Positions 5,742 through 12,472 of a stretch of DNA of 14,615 nt are shown in pieces. The DNA comes from JBBQTU01 sp038213005 (GTDB lineage: Bacteria > Planctomycetota > Phycisphaerae > Tepidisphaerales > Tepidisphaeraceae), in assembly GCA_038213005.1 (NCBI GenBank), contig JBBQTU010000096.1:1-14615 (forward strand). Reading direction: 5' to 3'. Both the position numbers and the translations under genes were made by a program. How positions within the stretch are numbered: position 1 is the first letter of the stretch; the number at the start of each line of letters is the position of its first letter. Below the pieces are notes generated by a model that was not told the origin of the DNA, did no database searches, and saw nothing but the letters and a program-made list of their open reading frames with translations.

Positions 5742-7622
5742 ATGCCCATCCCATCCAACCCCTTCGCCTTCCTCCCCGGCCAGCTCCGCCTCACGCCCGG
5801 CCACGCTGCCGACTATCGCCAGCTCGAGCGATTCCACTACGCCCGTGCCCGCCCGGCCAGCTTCGCCCGCGTCTGGACCCTCCACTTCTGCCCCGCCGCG
5901 CCCTCGTGCGCCGGTGAGCGCCTGATCGCCGTCGCCGTCCTGTCCTATCCTCCTCTTCGCTGCGCTGCCCGCGAGCGCGTACTGCGCCTATCACCCCCAG
6001 ACGGCCGCCAACTCGCCCCCTTCGTCAATCGCCACCTTCGCACCATCAGCCGAGTCATCGTCCATCCCCAGTTTCGCGGCATTGGCCTGGCCAGCCTCCT
6101 CATCCGCGCCACCTGTGCCCTGGCCGACACACCTCTCGTTGAAGCCATCGCCCGCATGGGCGCAGCCCACCCTCTCTTCGAACGCGCCGGCATGACCCGC
6201 CACCCAACCCTCCCCGGCGAAGCCACCTACTTCCTATATTCCGCCGGCGTCAGCACCGATTGTGAACACGCTTCGCGTGGCCGACTCATCGTGCATCGAA
6301 TCAGTGGGCCCGGTCGCCCTGGACCGTCCATTTCGTCCATCGCGAAAGAACCCTTCCGCATCCCACCACCCGCCAGCGTCCGCACGCTCCAATCTCCGCT
6401 CCCTGTTTCGTGGCCATTGCCCGCAAACCACTACCATGAATATCCAACATTGACAGTTCCTTTTTCATGGTACATAATCGGGCGTATGATCGACCGCACC
6501 ATTGACCTATCGATCATCAGGCATGCCTTGAAGCGGAGCCGCGTCGTCGCTCTGCTCGGACCGCGTCAGTGCGGTAAGACAACCCTCGCCAGGCAGCTTG
6601 TTCCGTCGGATTCGCTCAACTACTTCGACCTCGAGGATCCCCAGAGCCTCGCCCGTCTCTCCGAACCCGGCGTCGCCCTTCGCCCCCTCAAGGGGCTGGT
6701 GGTTATCGACGAGATCCAGCGTCGCCCGGACTTGTTTCCATTGCTTCGCGTATTGGCCGACCGCAAACCCCTGCCGGCACGTTTTCTCATTCTCGGAAGT
6801 GCCTCAGCAGAACTCTTAAGGCAGTCCTCCGAGACGCTGGCCGGACGGCTGGAGACTATCCCTCTGGAGGGGTTCCGCCTGGCCGATCTCGGAGCGTCCG
6901 CACAAACCAGGCATTGGCTGCGCGGCGGGTTTCCGTTGTCATACACGCCTCGGAAGGAAGCCGACTCCTTCGCATGGCGAAAGCACTTCCTGCAGACCTT
7001 TCTCGAACGGGATATGCCGCAACTGGGGATTCGTATCCCCGCGGCCGCCCTGTACCGTTTCTGGAGCATGGTAGCCCACTATCACGGGCAGATATGGAAT
7101 GCCGCTGAATTGGCACGGGCGATGGCCGTGAATGAACCAACCGTTCGGCGCTACCTTGATCTGATGACCAGCGTGTTCATGGTGCGGCAACTGCAGCCAT
7201 GGCACGAGAATCTTGGCAAGCGCCAGGTCAAGGCGCCCAAGGTTTACATACGCGACTCCGGACTGCTCCATGCGCTGCTTGGCATTACCAATCAGCGCGA
7301 CCTCGAAAACCATCCCAAAGTCGGGGCGTCTTGGGAAGGCTATGCCGTTGAGGAGATCATAAAAGCCGTTCAGCCGGATGAGGCCTACTTCTGGGCAACC
7401 TATCAGGGAGCCGAGCTGGACCTACTGCTACTAAAGAATGGCAAACGTATCGGCGTGGAATGCAAACGAACCGACGCACCAACCTTCACGCCCTCTATGC
7501 GCCTCGCCTTGTCCGACCTGAAACTGCACCAACTGCAAGTCGTCTACCCAGGCGACAGAGCCTACCCGCTCGCCGACAAGGTGGAAGCGATACCGCTCTC
7601 GCAACTGGTGATACGGAAATAG
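5742..7622 (+). CDS. GNAT acyltransferase (COG2401-like) whose frame reads through into an AAA_14 ATPase
   Basis: The 626-codon frame contains two unrelated proteins. Residues 1 to about 170 form a GNAT domain: FHYARARPASFARVW near the N-terminus, strands LIAVAVLSYPPL, and the acyl-CoA motif ISRVIVHPQFRGIGLASLLI (102-121, with Q-F-R-G-I-G). It ends around AHPLFERAGMTRH, as in the acetyltransferase half of COG2401. These enzymes move an acyl group from acyl-CoA to an amine; the substrate is unknown. Residues about 173-248 look like translated intergenic DNA and include a promoter. Residue 249 is the ATG of the AAA_14 gene annotated separately. So the GNAT gene either lost its stop or encodes a real fusion. 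GGAG 5 nt before the ATG supports the start. The ABC ATPase upstream is the likely partner. Confidence 0.65.
   Translation: MPIPSNPFAFLPGQLRLTPGHAADYRQLERFHYARARPASFARVWTLHFCPAAPSCAGERLIAVAVLSYPPLRCAARERVLRLSPPDGRQLAPFVNRHLRTISRVIVHPQFRGIGLASLLIRATCALADTPLVEAIARMGAAHPLFERAGMTRHPTLPGEATYFLYSAGVSTDCEHASRGRLIVHRISGPGRPGPSISSIAKEPFRIPPPASVRTLQSPLPVSWPLPANHYHEYPTLTVPFSWYIIGRMIDRTIDLSIIRHALKRSRVVALLGPRQCGKTTLARQLVPSDSLNYFDLEDPQSLARLSEPGVALRPLKGLVVIDEIQRRPDLFPLLRVLADRKPLPARFLILGSASAELLRQSSETLAGRLETIPLEGFRLADLGASAQTRHWLRGGFPLSYTPRKEADSFAWRKHFLQTFLERDMPQLGIRIPAAALYRFWSMVAHYHGQIWNAAELARAMAVNEPTVRRYLDLMTSVFMVRQLQPWHENLGKRQVKAPKVYIRDSGLLHALLGITNQRDLENHPKVGASWEGYAVEEIIKAVQPDEAYFWATYQGAELDLLLLKNGKRIGVECKRTDAPTFTPSMRLALSDLKLHQLQVVYPGDRAYPLADKVEAIPLSQLVIRK
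6432..6472. promoter_or_regulatory. Operator-like 9-bp inverted repeat around the AAA_14 promoter
   Basis: TACCATGAA (6432-6440) and TTCATGGTA (6464-6472) are perfect complements separated by 23 bp. They flank the -35 hexamer, and the right arm abuts the -10. This suggests a repressor dimer site, perhaps for autoregulation; the binding protein is unknown. Confidence 0.5.
6450..6478 (+). promoter_or_regulatory. Strong sigma-70-type promoter for the AAA_14 gene
   Basis: TTGACA (6450-6455), a 17-nt spacer and CATAAT (6473-6478): 11 of 12 consensus positions at ideal spacing. The ATG at 6486 falls where transcription should start, so the mRNA is predicted to be leaderless or nearly so, and no Shine-Dalgarno is present. 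Confidence 0.7.
6486..7622 (+). CDS. AAA_14 / DUF4143 family ATPase
   Basis: A 378-residue protein. The N-terminal AAA_14 ATPase has Walker A GPRQCGKTT (25-33), Walker B LVVIDEIQ (71-78), sensor strand LILGSAS (102-108) and the conserved GRLETIPLEGF. The middle has the winged-helix-like segment IWNAAELARAMAVNEPTVRRYL. The C-terminal DUF4143 region has a restriction-endonuclease-like motif (ELDLLLLKNGKRIGVECK), in which the Asp and Glu-x-Lys could form a PD-(D/E)xK site. Function is not established; these genes are scattered, often duplicated and mobile-looking. The start is chosen from the homology start (MIDRTIDLSIIRHAL) and a consensus promoter just upstream. Length is normal and there is no internal damage. 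It is followed 27 bp later by a convergent gene. A decayed relative lies at 11460. Confidence 0.85.
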   Translation: MIDRTIDLSIIRHALKRSRVVALLGPRQCGKTTLARQLVPSDSLNYFDLEDPQSLARLSEPGVALRPLKGLVVIDEIQRRPDLFPLLRVLADRKPLPARFLILGSASAELLRQSSETLAGRLETIPLEGFRLADLGASAQTRHWLRGGFPLSYTPRKEADSFAWRKHFLQTFLERDMPQLGIRIPAAALYRFWSMVAHYHGQIWNAAELARAMAVNEPTVRRYLDLMTSVFMVRQLQPWHENLGKRQVKAPKVYIRDSGLLHALLGITNQRDLENHPKVGASWEGYAVEEIIKAVQPDEAYFWATYQGAELDLLLLKNGKRIGVECKRTDAPTFTPSMRLALSDLKLHQLQVVYPGDRAYPLADKVEAIPLSQLVIRK

Positions 7623-7648
7623 TCGGCCACGCTACTTCCTCTACCGCC

Positions 7649-8542
7649 CTATTTCGGATTGGGAATAAACGTCCCGCCGCGGCACTGCTTGAGGTAGTTC
7701 AGACCGCGAACCTGACCAGTCATCTCCAGGTCACCGCGATACACCGGGTCGTGCCAGCCTTCGATATCGATCGAGCCCTTGAACCCGCCTTCACGCAGTT
7801 CCGAGATGATGTCCGTCCAGTTGCTGTCCCCGAACCCGGGCGTGCGATGAAATGCCCACTGCTTCGGGCCCGTCACCCCGTATTCGCGGATCACATCCCA
7901 CTTCACCGTCGCGTCTTTACCGTGCACGTGGAAGATCTTCTTCACCCACTTGCGAAGCTGCGGCATGGGGTCGATCAGCTTCACCATCTGGTGACACGGT
8001 TCCCATTCCAGCCCGATGTTGTCCATCGGTACCGCATTAAACATCGGTTCCCATGCGGCCGGATATTGCGCGATGTTCCATTCGCCGGTCTGCCACGTGC
8101 CGCCCATGTCGCAGTTCTCAAACGCCAGGCGCACGCCCTTATCCTTCGCCTGCTTCGTCAGGGGGCCGAAGACCTCCTTGAAACGGTCCATCGACTGATC
8201 GATCGGCTTGTTCACGATCCGCCCGGTGAATCCGCTGACGATGTCGCAGCCGAACAACTCGCAGGCATCGATCAGTTTCGACCAGCCCTCCAGCGTCTTC
8301 TTGTCGGTGTCGCTGTCCATCAGCGGGTTACCGAAGATTCCCAGCGTGCTGATCACCGCGCCCGTGTCGCCCAGCACTTCCTTCACTTCACCCGCCAGCT
8401 TCTTCAGATCGATGTCGCCCAGAGTCTGCCAGAAGGTGATCGAGAATGACTCAAACCCATGGGGCAGGATCTGCTTAATGTAGTTCGTCGTGCCGGCGCC
8501 GCCGTTGACCAGTGTTCCGATTCGGATTGCTTCGCTTTGCAT
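7649..8542 (-). CDS. Sugar phosphate isomerase/epimerase (AP_endonuc_2 TIM barrel)
   Basis: A 297-residue TIM barrel of the xylose-isomerase-like family, which includes IolE, hydroxypyruvate isomerase and ketose 3-epimerases. Likely metal ligands and active-site residues are visible: Glu142 (AFENCD), Glu181 and His184 (EWEPCHQMV), His206/His208 (FHVHGKD) and Glu261 (DIEGWHDP). Such enzymes isomerise or epimerise sugars or cyclitols in the cytoplasm using Mn or a similar ion. It lies 76 bp downstream of the Gfo/Idh/MocA oxidoreductase on the same strand, a pairing common in sugar and inositol catabolism, so the two probably form an operon under the divergent AraC regulator. AAGGAG 4 nt before the ATG supports the start. 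The exact substrate cannot be told. Confidence 0.85.
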   Translation of the reverse strand: MQSEAIRIGTLVNGGAGTTNYIKQILPHGFESFSITFWQTLGDIDLKKLAGEVKEVLGDTGAVISTLGIFGNPLMDSDTDKKTLEGWSKLIDACELFGCDIVSGFTGRIVNKPIDQSMDRFKEVFGPLTKQAKDKGVRLAFENCDMGGTWQTGEWNIAQYPAAWEPMFNAVPMDNIGLEWEPCHQMVKLIDPMPQLRKWVKKIFHVHGKDATVKWDVIREYGVTGPKQWAFHRTPGFGDSNWTDIISELREGGFKGSIDIEGWHDPVYRGDLEMTGQVRGLNYLKQCRGGTFIPNPK

Positions 8543-8618
8543 GATGCTCCTTGATTGGGGGTGGTTCGAGTACGAGCCACCTCATGTTGTTCCATCGCGT
8601 GCCCAGGGACGCCCCTCG

Positions 8619-9635
8619 TCACGCTTTGATTTCGATCCGCGCTCCACAGCGCGAACTCTCGATCGCGGCGAACACCATCGCCAGCGATTTGATGTTATCA
8701 TGGCATTCGGTCTGCGGCTTCTGCCCGGTGCGGAGAAAGTTTAGCATCTCGCACAGCGCCCCGTGCATGCCGCTGTGCTTCAGGCTTTCCGCCGGCACGC
8801 TTGCCGGACGCAGCTCGCTATGGAAGGCCCCCGTCTTGGCGACGACCTGCCCCGTCGGCGTCTGGTCCTTCTCACACAGCAGCGTCCCGCGATCGCCGAT
8901 CACGCGCCAGTCGCCGTTCCAACTCGTGTGGCACCCTTCAGCGCACCAGCTTCCGCGATAGCTGAAGATGATCCCATTGGACATCTCAAACACGCACGTT
9001 GCCGCCACGTCACCTTTGTACCATGAGCCCTTGGGGCTGAACTCCCGGGCATAAACCGCCACCGGGTCGGCCCCGATCATGAAACGCGCCAGGTCAAAAT
9101 GGTGGATCGCCATGTCCAGGATCAGCGGGCTGGCCATCTCGTCGCGAAAGCCTCCGAAATGCGCCCCGATGTAGAAGTCGCAGTTCAGCGTCGTCACTTG
9201 GCCGATCTCGCCCGCCGCCACGGTGTCGCGCACCTGGCAGTGCTTCGCATCCCAGCGCCGCGACTGGCTCACCATATACATACGCCCGGCCGCCTCCGCC
9301 GCCTTCACCATCTGGCGCGCCTCGTCCATGCTCGCCGCCATCGGCTTCTCGCCGATGACATGGAAGCCGGCCGCCAAGGCCTTACACGTCACGTTGCAGT
9401 GGGCTTCGGGGATCGTCAGATCGACAACGAAGTTTGGCTTTAACTGCGCCAGCGCCGCGTCCACATCCGTCATCGCTTTGGCGGGCAACTCATATTTCGC
9501 GATCTGGGCTTCGGCGGTCTCCTTCCGCAGATCCACCACGCCGATCACCTCCACGCCCTCTTCCTTCAGCGGTCCAAACCACGCGTTGGAAATCCCACCA
9601 GCCCCCACCACTAATGCACGAAAAAGATCGGCCAT
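8619..9635 (-). CDS. Gfo/Idh/MocA family NAD(P)-dependent oxidoreductase
   Basis: A 338-residue dehydrogenase. The N-terminal Rossmann fold begins RALVVGAGGISNAW (glycine motif 11-16), with Asp35 ending the second strand (GVVDLRKE), suggesting NAD preference. The catalytic-lysine motif GEKPMA (95-100, Lys97) is followed by the substrate-binding half with DMAIHHFDLARFM. The family oxidises or reduces sugars, inositols and their derivatives. Planctomycetes usually carry many copies. The start MADLFRAL is preferred because GGGAG lies about 8 nt upstream; a longer frame to 9689 would overlap the AraC side of the intergenic region. Probably the first gene of an operon with the isomerase/epimerase at 7649. 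The substrate is unknown. Confidence 0.88.
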   Translation of the reverse strand: MADLFRALVVGAGGISNAWFGPLKEEGVEVIGVVDLRKETAEAQIAKYELPAKAMTDVDAALAQLKPNFVVDLTIPEAHCNVTCKALAAGFHVIGEKPMAASMDEARQMVKAAEAAGRMYMVSQSRRWDAKHCQVRDTVAAGEIGQVTTLNCDFYIGAHFGGFRDEMASPLILDMAIHHFDLARFMIGADPVAVYAREFSPKGSWYKGDVAATCVFEMSNGIIFSYRGSWCAEGCHTSWNGDWRVIGDRGTLLCEKDQTPTGQVVAKTGAFHSELRPASVPAESLKHSGMHGALCEMLNFLRTGQKPQTECHDNIKSLAMVFAAIESSRCGARIEIKA

Positions 9636-9818
9636 GTCAGTATCTCCCGAAAAAACACCGCGCCAGCTAACCGGCGCCAGATGGGCCATATACTACCCCG
9701 CGCCCCGGCGAGCATCTTCCGCGGGGCTCTGGAAAAAATGTGGTATTCTCTGGCCGGGGCGGTTACCATCCTCCCCGATGATGACACAGCAAGCGACTGT
9801 GTTTCTGGAATCCTCCGT
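9636..9818. promoter_or_regulatory. Divergent intergenic region with possible AraC half-sites
   Basis: CTCTGG occurs twice in direct orientation exactly 21 bp apart (9727-9732 and 9748-9753), the half-site spacing of classical AraC sites. GCGCCAG is also repeated directly (9660-9666 and 9674-9680). A possible extended -10 for the AraC gene, TGGTATTCT, is at 9741-9749 but has no good -35. These are candidate sites only. Confidence 0.3.
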
Positions 9819-10685
9819 ATGGCCGCACAGCAGACCCCACTGACCGAGATCACCTGCTGGACACAACCGATGTCCTATGCCTCCAGCACGATGCTGCACA
9901 CGCATCCGTTTTGCGAGTTCTACCTCTGTCTCCGTGACACCGGGTGGCAACACACGCCGGGCAACTCTGTGACGATGCGGCCCGGAGACCTGTTCTACTT
10001 CCCGCCCCAGTTGCCTCACCTGGGCAGCGGCCCGTCTGGGCGAACCGGCCAGGCCGTCGTGCTCTATCTGCCCGAGCAACTCTTCGCCCCCTCAAGCCCC
10101 GGCGACGATGAAGCGCTCCATATTCTCCAATTCCTCGGCCGGCTTGCCGCGCAAGGCACCTCGCGCATCCCGCTTTCAGGTCCCTCAAAACGCACCGTCC
10201 GCGCGACGTTGCTCGCGCTGACCGAGGAACTGCGCCACGCCCGCCCGGGTTGCCGCTGCGCTGCCAAGAGTCGCGTCCAGTCCCTGCTGCTGACCATCGC
10301 CCGCGACCGCCTCATCCCCGCGGATCTGCTTCAGCAGTTTCTGGCGCCGCGTCGCACGTCGCGTCTCACCAACGCCTGCCGCTACATGGAGACCGGCTAC
10401 ATGCATCCGCTGCGGGTCGACCAACTCGCCGCCATGAGTGGCCTGAGCCAGAGCCAGTTCCATGCCGTCTTCAAGCGCGAGATGGGCTGCACCTGCATCC
10501 GATACCTCACCCGCCTCCGCCTCGGCCACGCCGCCGCCCTCATCCGCCAGAGCGAGCACTCGATCACCCGCATCGCCGGCGACTGCGGCTTTCCCTGCCT
10601 CAGCCATTTCTACCACGTCTTCAAAGCCCGCTTCGGTGTCTCCCCGCGCAAGCTCCGCGCACAGGCGCTCGCTGCGGCCGCCTGA
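9819..10685 (+). CDS. AraC-family transcriptional regulator with cupin sensor domain
   Basis: A 288-residue regulator. The N-terminal cupin-type ligand domain shows MLHTHPFCEFYLCL (25-38) and RPGDLFYFPPQLPH. The C-terminal AraC DNA-binding domain has two helix-turn-helices, with LRVDQLAAMSGLSQSQFHAVFKRE and the second hallmark SITRIAGDCGFPCLSHFYHVFK..FGVSPRKLR. Start choice is uncertain: the frame is open from 9681, but family length and the position of the first cupin strand favour the ATG at 9819. It diverges from the Gfo/Idh/MocA-isomerase pair and is the obvious candidate to control it in response to a sugar or its derivative. recR follows 44 bp downstream but is probably unrelated in function. 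Confidence 0.85.
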   Translation: MAAQQTPLTEITCWTQPMSYASSTMLHTHPFCEFYLCLRDTGWQHTPGNSVTMRPGDLFYFPPQLPHLGSGPSGRTGQAVVLYLPEQLFAPSSPGDDEALHILQFLGRLAAQGTSRIPLSGPSKRTVRATLLALTEELRHARPGCRCAAKSRVQSLLLTIARDRLIPADLLQQFLAPRRTSRLTNACRYMETGYMHPLRVDQLAAMSGLSQSQFHAVFKREMGCTCIRYLTRLRLGHAAALIRQSEHSITRIAGDCGFPCLSHFYHVFKARFGVSPRKLRAQALAAAA

Positions 10686-10729
10686 GCTACGCTTGTCTCC
10701 TCTCAACCGCCCCATACAATCCCCCCACC

Positions 10730-11332
10730 ATGAGCGCCTACGCAAGCTGCATCCAAACCCTGATGAATCTCCTGGCCGACCTCCCCGGCATCGGCCCGCG
10801 GTCCGCCGAACGCATCGCCTTCCACCTGCTCAAGCAATCCCCGCAGGATGCACTGAAACTCGCCGACGCCATCCGCGACGTGAAAACCCGCATCCGCCAC
10901 TGCTCGATCTGCTACAACCTCACCGAAGACGATCCCTGCCACATCTGCAGCGACACCTCCCGCGATCAAGGCCTGGTCTGCGTCGTCGAGCAGCCCAAGG
11001 ACCTTCTGGCCCTTGAGGCGGCCGGCCTCTACAAAGGCGTCTACCACGTCCTGCTGGGGCGCATCGCCCCCCTCGAAGATGCCGGCCCGGAACTGCTCAC
11101 CCTCGACGGCCTCACCCAGCGCCTCGCCTGCGGAACCGTCCGCGAACTGATCATGGGCACCAACCCCAACGTCGACGGCGACGGCACCGCCCTCTACATC
11201 CAGCAGCTCGCCGCAGCGTATCCCACCGTCCAGATCACCCGCCTTGCCCGCGGCCTCCCCGCCGGCAGCAGCATCGAATACGCCAACCGCAATATCCTCG
11301 CCGACGCCATCGCCGGCCGGCAGAAAATGTAA
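10730..11332 (+). CDS. recR: Recombination mediator protein RecR
   Basis: A 200-residue full-length RecR. It has an N-terminal helix-hairpin-helix (LADLPGIGPRSAERIAFHLL, 15-34), a Cys4 zinc finger (Cys58, Cys61, Cys70 and Cys73 in CSICYNLTEDDPCHIC), a Toprim domain from about residue 82 (VCVVEQPKDLLALE, then GVYHVLLGRIAPLEDAGPE), and a C-terminal Walker-B-like and oligomerisation segment (ITRLARGLPAGSSIEYAN). RecR works with RecO (and RecF) to load RecA on SSB-coated gaps. The start ATG at 10730 gives the conserved N-terminus, although no good Shine-Dalgarno is visible. The usual dnaX-ybaB neighbours are absent. Confidence 0.95.
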   Translation: MSAYASCIQTLMNLLADLPGIGPRSAERIAFHLLKQSPQDALKLADAIRDVKTRIRHCSICYNLTEDDPCHICSDTSRDQGLVCVVEQPKDLLALEAAGLYKGVYHVLLGRIAPLEDAGPELLTLDGLTQRLACGTVRELIMGTNPNVDGDGTALYIQQLAAAYPTVQITRLARGLPAGSSIEYANRNILADAIAGRQKM

Positions 11333-11375
11333 GCGCGACACCCCGGCCTAAGGCTGAGGCAGCCCGCCCCCGACA

Positions 11376-11415
11376 TTACTCATCTACTGAGTAATTTTAC
11401 TCAGCTATTGAGTAA
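11376..11415. promoter_or_regulatory. Tandem palindromic operators, TTACTCA-N5-TGAGTAA twice
   Basis: Two 19-bp sites (11376-11394 and 11397-11415) each have perfect 7-bp arms and a 5-nt centre (TCTAC, GCTAT). Centres are 21 bp apart, two helical turns, so bound dimers would sit on one DNA face. The right site ends 2 bp before the -35 of the promoter for the decayed AAA_14 gene. Both arms are exact, implying recent or current selection, although the gene is broken. Confidence 0.7.
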
Positions 11416-11417
11416 AA

Positions 11418-11446
11418 ATGACATTCCTCCGTAGGTCTATTATAAT
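11418..11446 (+). promoter_or_regulatory. Sigma-70-type promoter of the decayed AAA_14 gene
   Basis: ATGACA (11418-11423), 17 nt, then a perfect TATAAT (11441-11446). The ATG at 11460 would follow a leader of only about 7 nt without a Shine-Dalgarno, like the nearly leaderless intact AAA_14 gene at 6486. Confidence 0.6.
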
Positions 11447-11459
11447 AAACACATTACGC

Positions 11460-11710
11460 ATGGTGCCATATCAGCGTCTCATCCTCGACGCGGTCGAACA
11501 GGCGGCCAAATCGGGCCTTCCGCTCTTGCACGTGATGATCGGCCCTCGCCAAGTCGGCAAGAGCACCGCCGCCGCTCAACTCGTTGAACGTCTTGGCTGG
11601 CCAGCTCACTATGCTGCCGCCGACGCCCCCCCTGACGCCCGCTGCGGAGTGGGTCGAAACCCAGTGGCAACTGGCCCGCCAACTGACTACCGGTCAGCCG
11701 GCGCTTCTGG
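11460..11710 (+). pseudogene. AAA_14-family ATPase, decayed N-terminal remnant
   Basis: The remnant starts MVPYQRLILDAVEQAAKSG and reaches Walker A IGPRQVGKST and LVERLGW..HYAAADAPP, the usual beginning of an AAA_14 ATPase. At a run of seven C (11626-11632) the reading frame shifts. Family-like sequence continues in another frame as AAEWVETQWQLARQLTTGQPALL up to about 11707. There the expected Walker B (VLDEIQK) is missing and unrelated sequence follows. The original frame ends at a TGA at 11787-11789. So the gene has a frameshift and a large 3' deletion, and the DUF4143 half is gone. It is a different subfamily from the intact gene at 6486, so probably a separate arrival rather than a local duplication. 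The C-run shift alone could be a sequencing error; the truncation is not. Confidence 0.7.
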
Positions 11711-11828
11711 CATCCCCCTGGCAGACTTCTTTGCCAAGCCCGCAGTAAACTGGTTTCAGGAGCCGACCAACCCAACTGTCGGTCCCTGAGTGGTTCGAAC
11801 TCGGCTCCGCCGCCAGACTGATATCGCA

Positions 11829-12182
11829 TCAATCGTGAACGGTCAGCCGCGACTGACTGAGTTCCACGAAACTGTGCTTTTCTAACGCTTCCACGACACC
11901 CGGAAGATTGCCGTCGATCAACCGGAACAGGTCGTCGTTGGACAGGTTACCTGTGGCGATCAGCAGCAGTCTGCGAGGCTTGCCCGATAGATGGTGAGAG
12001 GTTGTGAAGTCGCCATCCTTGGTGACAACCACACTGTTCTCTCGATCGGCGATAGCCGCGATATCCTCATCAACCGTTCGATTCCCCTTCGACAACTCGC
12101 GTGTGTGCATGGCCTCATGACCAGCGGCAACAAGATGGGCTACCAGCCGGGCGGGAAGCTGTGCATCCACCAGGAACTTCAA
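11829..12182 (-). CDS. DUF5615 PIN-like toxin of a VapBC-like pair
   Basis: A 117-residue protein of the DUF5615 family, a PIN-fold group related to Mut7-C. It opens with the hallmark MKFLVDAQLPARLVAHL, with the first acidic residue at Asp6. HTRELSKGNRTVDEDIAAIA then carries the conserved Asp/Glu, and SVVVTKDGDF carries the last acidic pair. PIN domains are metal-dependent RNases, and members paired with DUF433 proteins are regarded as toxins. The start is a TTG that overlaps the TGA of the DUF433 gene (TTGA), so translation is probably coupled and low relative to the antitoxin. No damage was seen. RNase activity and target are inferred from the family. Confidence 0.85.
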   Translation of the reverse strand: MKFLVDAQLPARLVAHLVAAGHEAMHTRELSKGNRTVDEDIAAIADRENSVVVTKDGDFTTSHHLSGKPRRLLLIATGNLSNDDLFRLIDGNLPGVVEALEKHSFVELSQSRLTVHD

Positions 12183-12418
12183 GCCACCACCCGCTCAATG
12201 CTTTGGACTGTCGCCAGCCGTGCGGCAAAGGCATAGGCCGCACGAAGATCCTCCGGCTCGAGATCCGCATAGTCGGCCATGATCTGGTCGGATGTCATCC
12301 CGCCGCTGAGCAGTTCCAGCAGCATCGCCACCGGATACCGCAGCCCACGAATACAGGGCTTCCCGTGGCAGATAGCCGGGTCAACCGTGATCCGTGATAG
12401 CAGTTCCTGTTCCGACAT
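12179..12418 (-). CDS. DUF433 antitoxin of a VapBC-like pair
   Basis: A 79-residue protein with the DUF433 signature RITVDPAICHGKPCIRGLRYPVAMLLELLSGGMTSDQIMADY, whose second half is a helix-turn-helix. The family includes antitoxins of the VapB45 type, which bind DNA and their PIN partner. The start ATG at 12418 gives the usual N-terminus (MSEQELLSRI); an ATG at 12445 is possible, and neither has a strong Shine-Dalgarno. Its stop overlaps the start of the DUF5615 toxin by two bases. Antitoxin first, toxin second, overlapping genes: the classical toxin-antitoxin order. It lies 54 bp downstream of recJ on the same strand. Confidence 0.85.
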   Translation of the reverse strand: MSEQELLSRITVDPAICHGKPCIRGLRYPVAMLLELLSGGMTSDQIMADYADLEPEDLRAAYAFAARLATVQSIERVVA

Positions 12419-12472
12419 ATACAACACGTTAGCCAGCCCCGGCATGGGAAACAAGCGGCGCCCGCTCCCCTC

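Noticed and set aside
7460..8449. 329-codon plus-strand frame opposite the isomerase/epimerase gene
   Set aside because: Antisense shadow of a gene with clear TIM-barrel motifs; no domain recognised.
10250..10729. N-terminal extension of the recR frame through the AraC gene
   Set aside because: It overlaps AraC coding sequence in another frame; RecR homology begins at the ATG at 10730.
11759..11808. GGAGCCGA...TCGGCTCC inverted repeat after the AAA_14 remnant as a terminator
   Set aside because: The loop is over 30 nt and no T-run follows.
11786..11816. TGGTTCGAACTC resembling a tRNA T-arm
   Set aside because: The flanking bases do not form the 5-bp T stem, and no acceptor, D or anticodon arm can be traced upstream.
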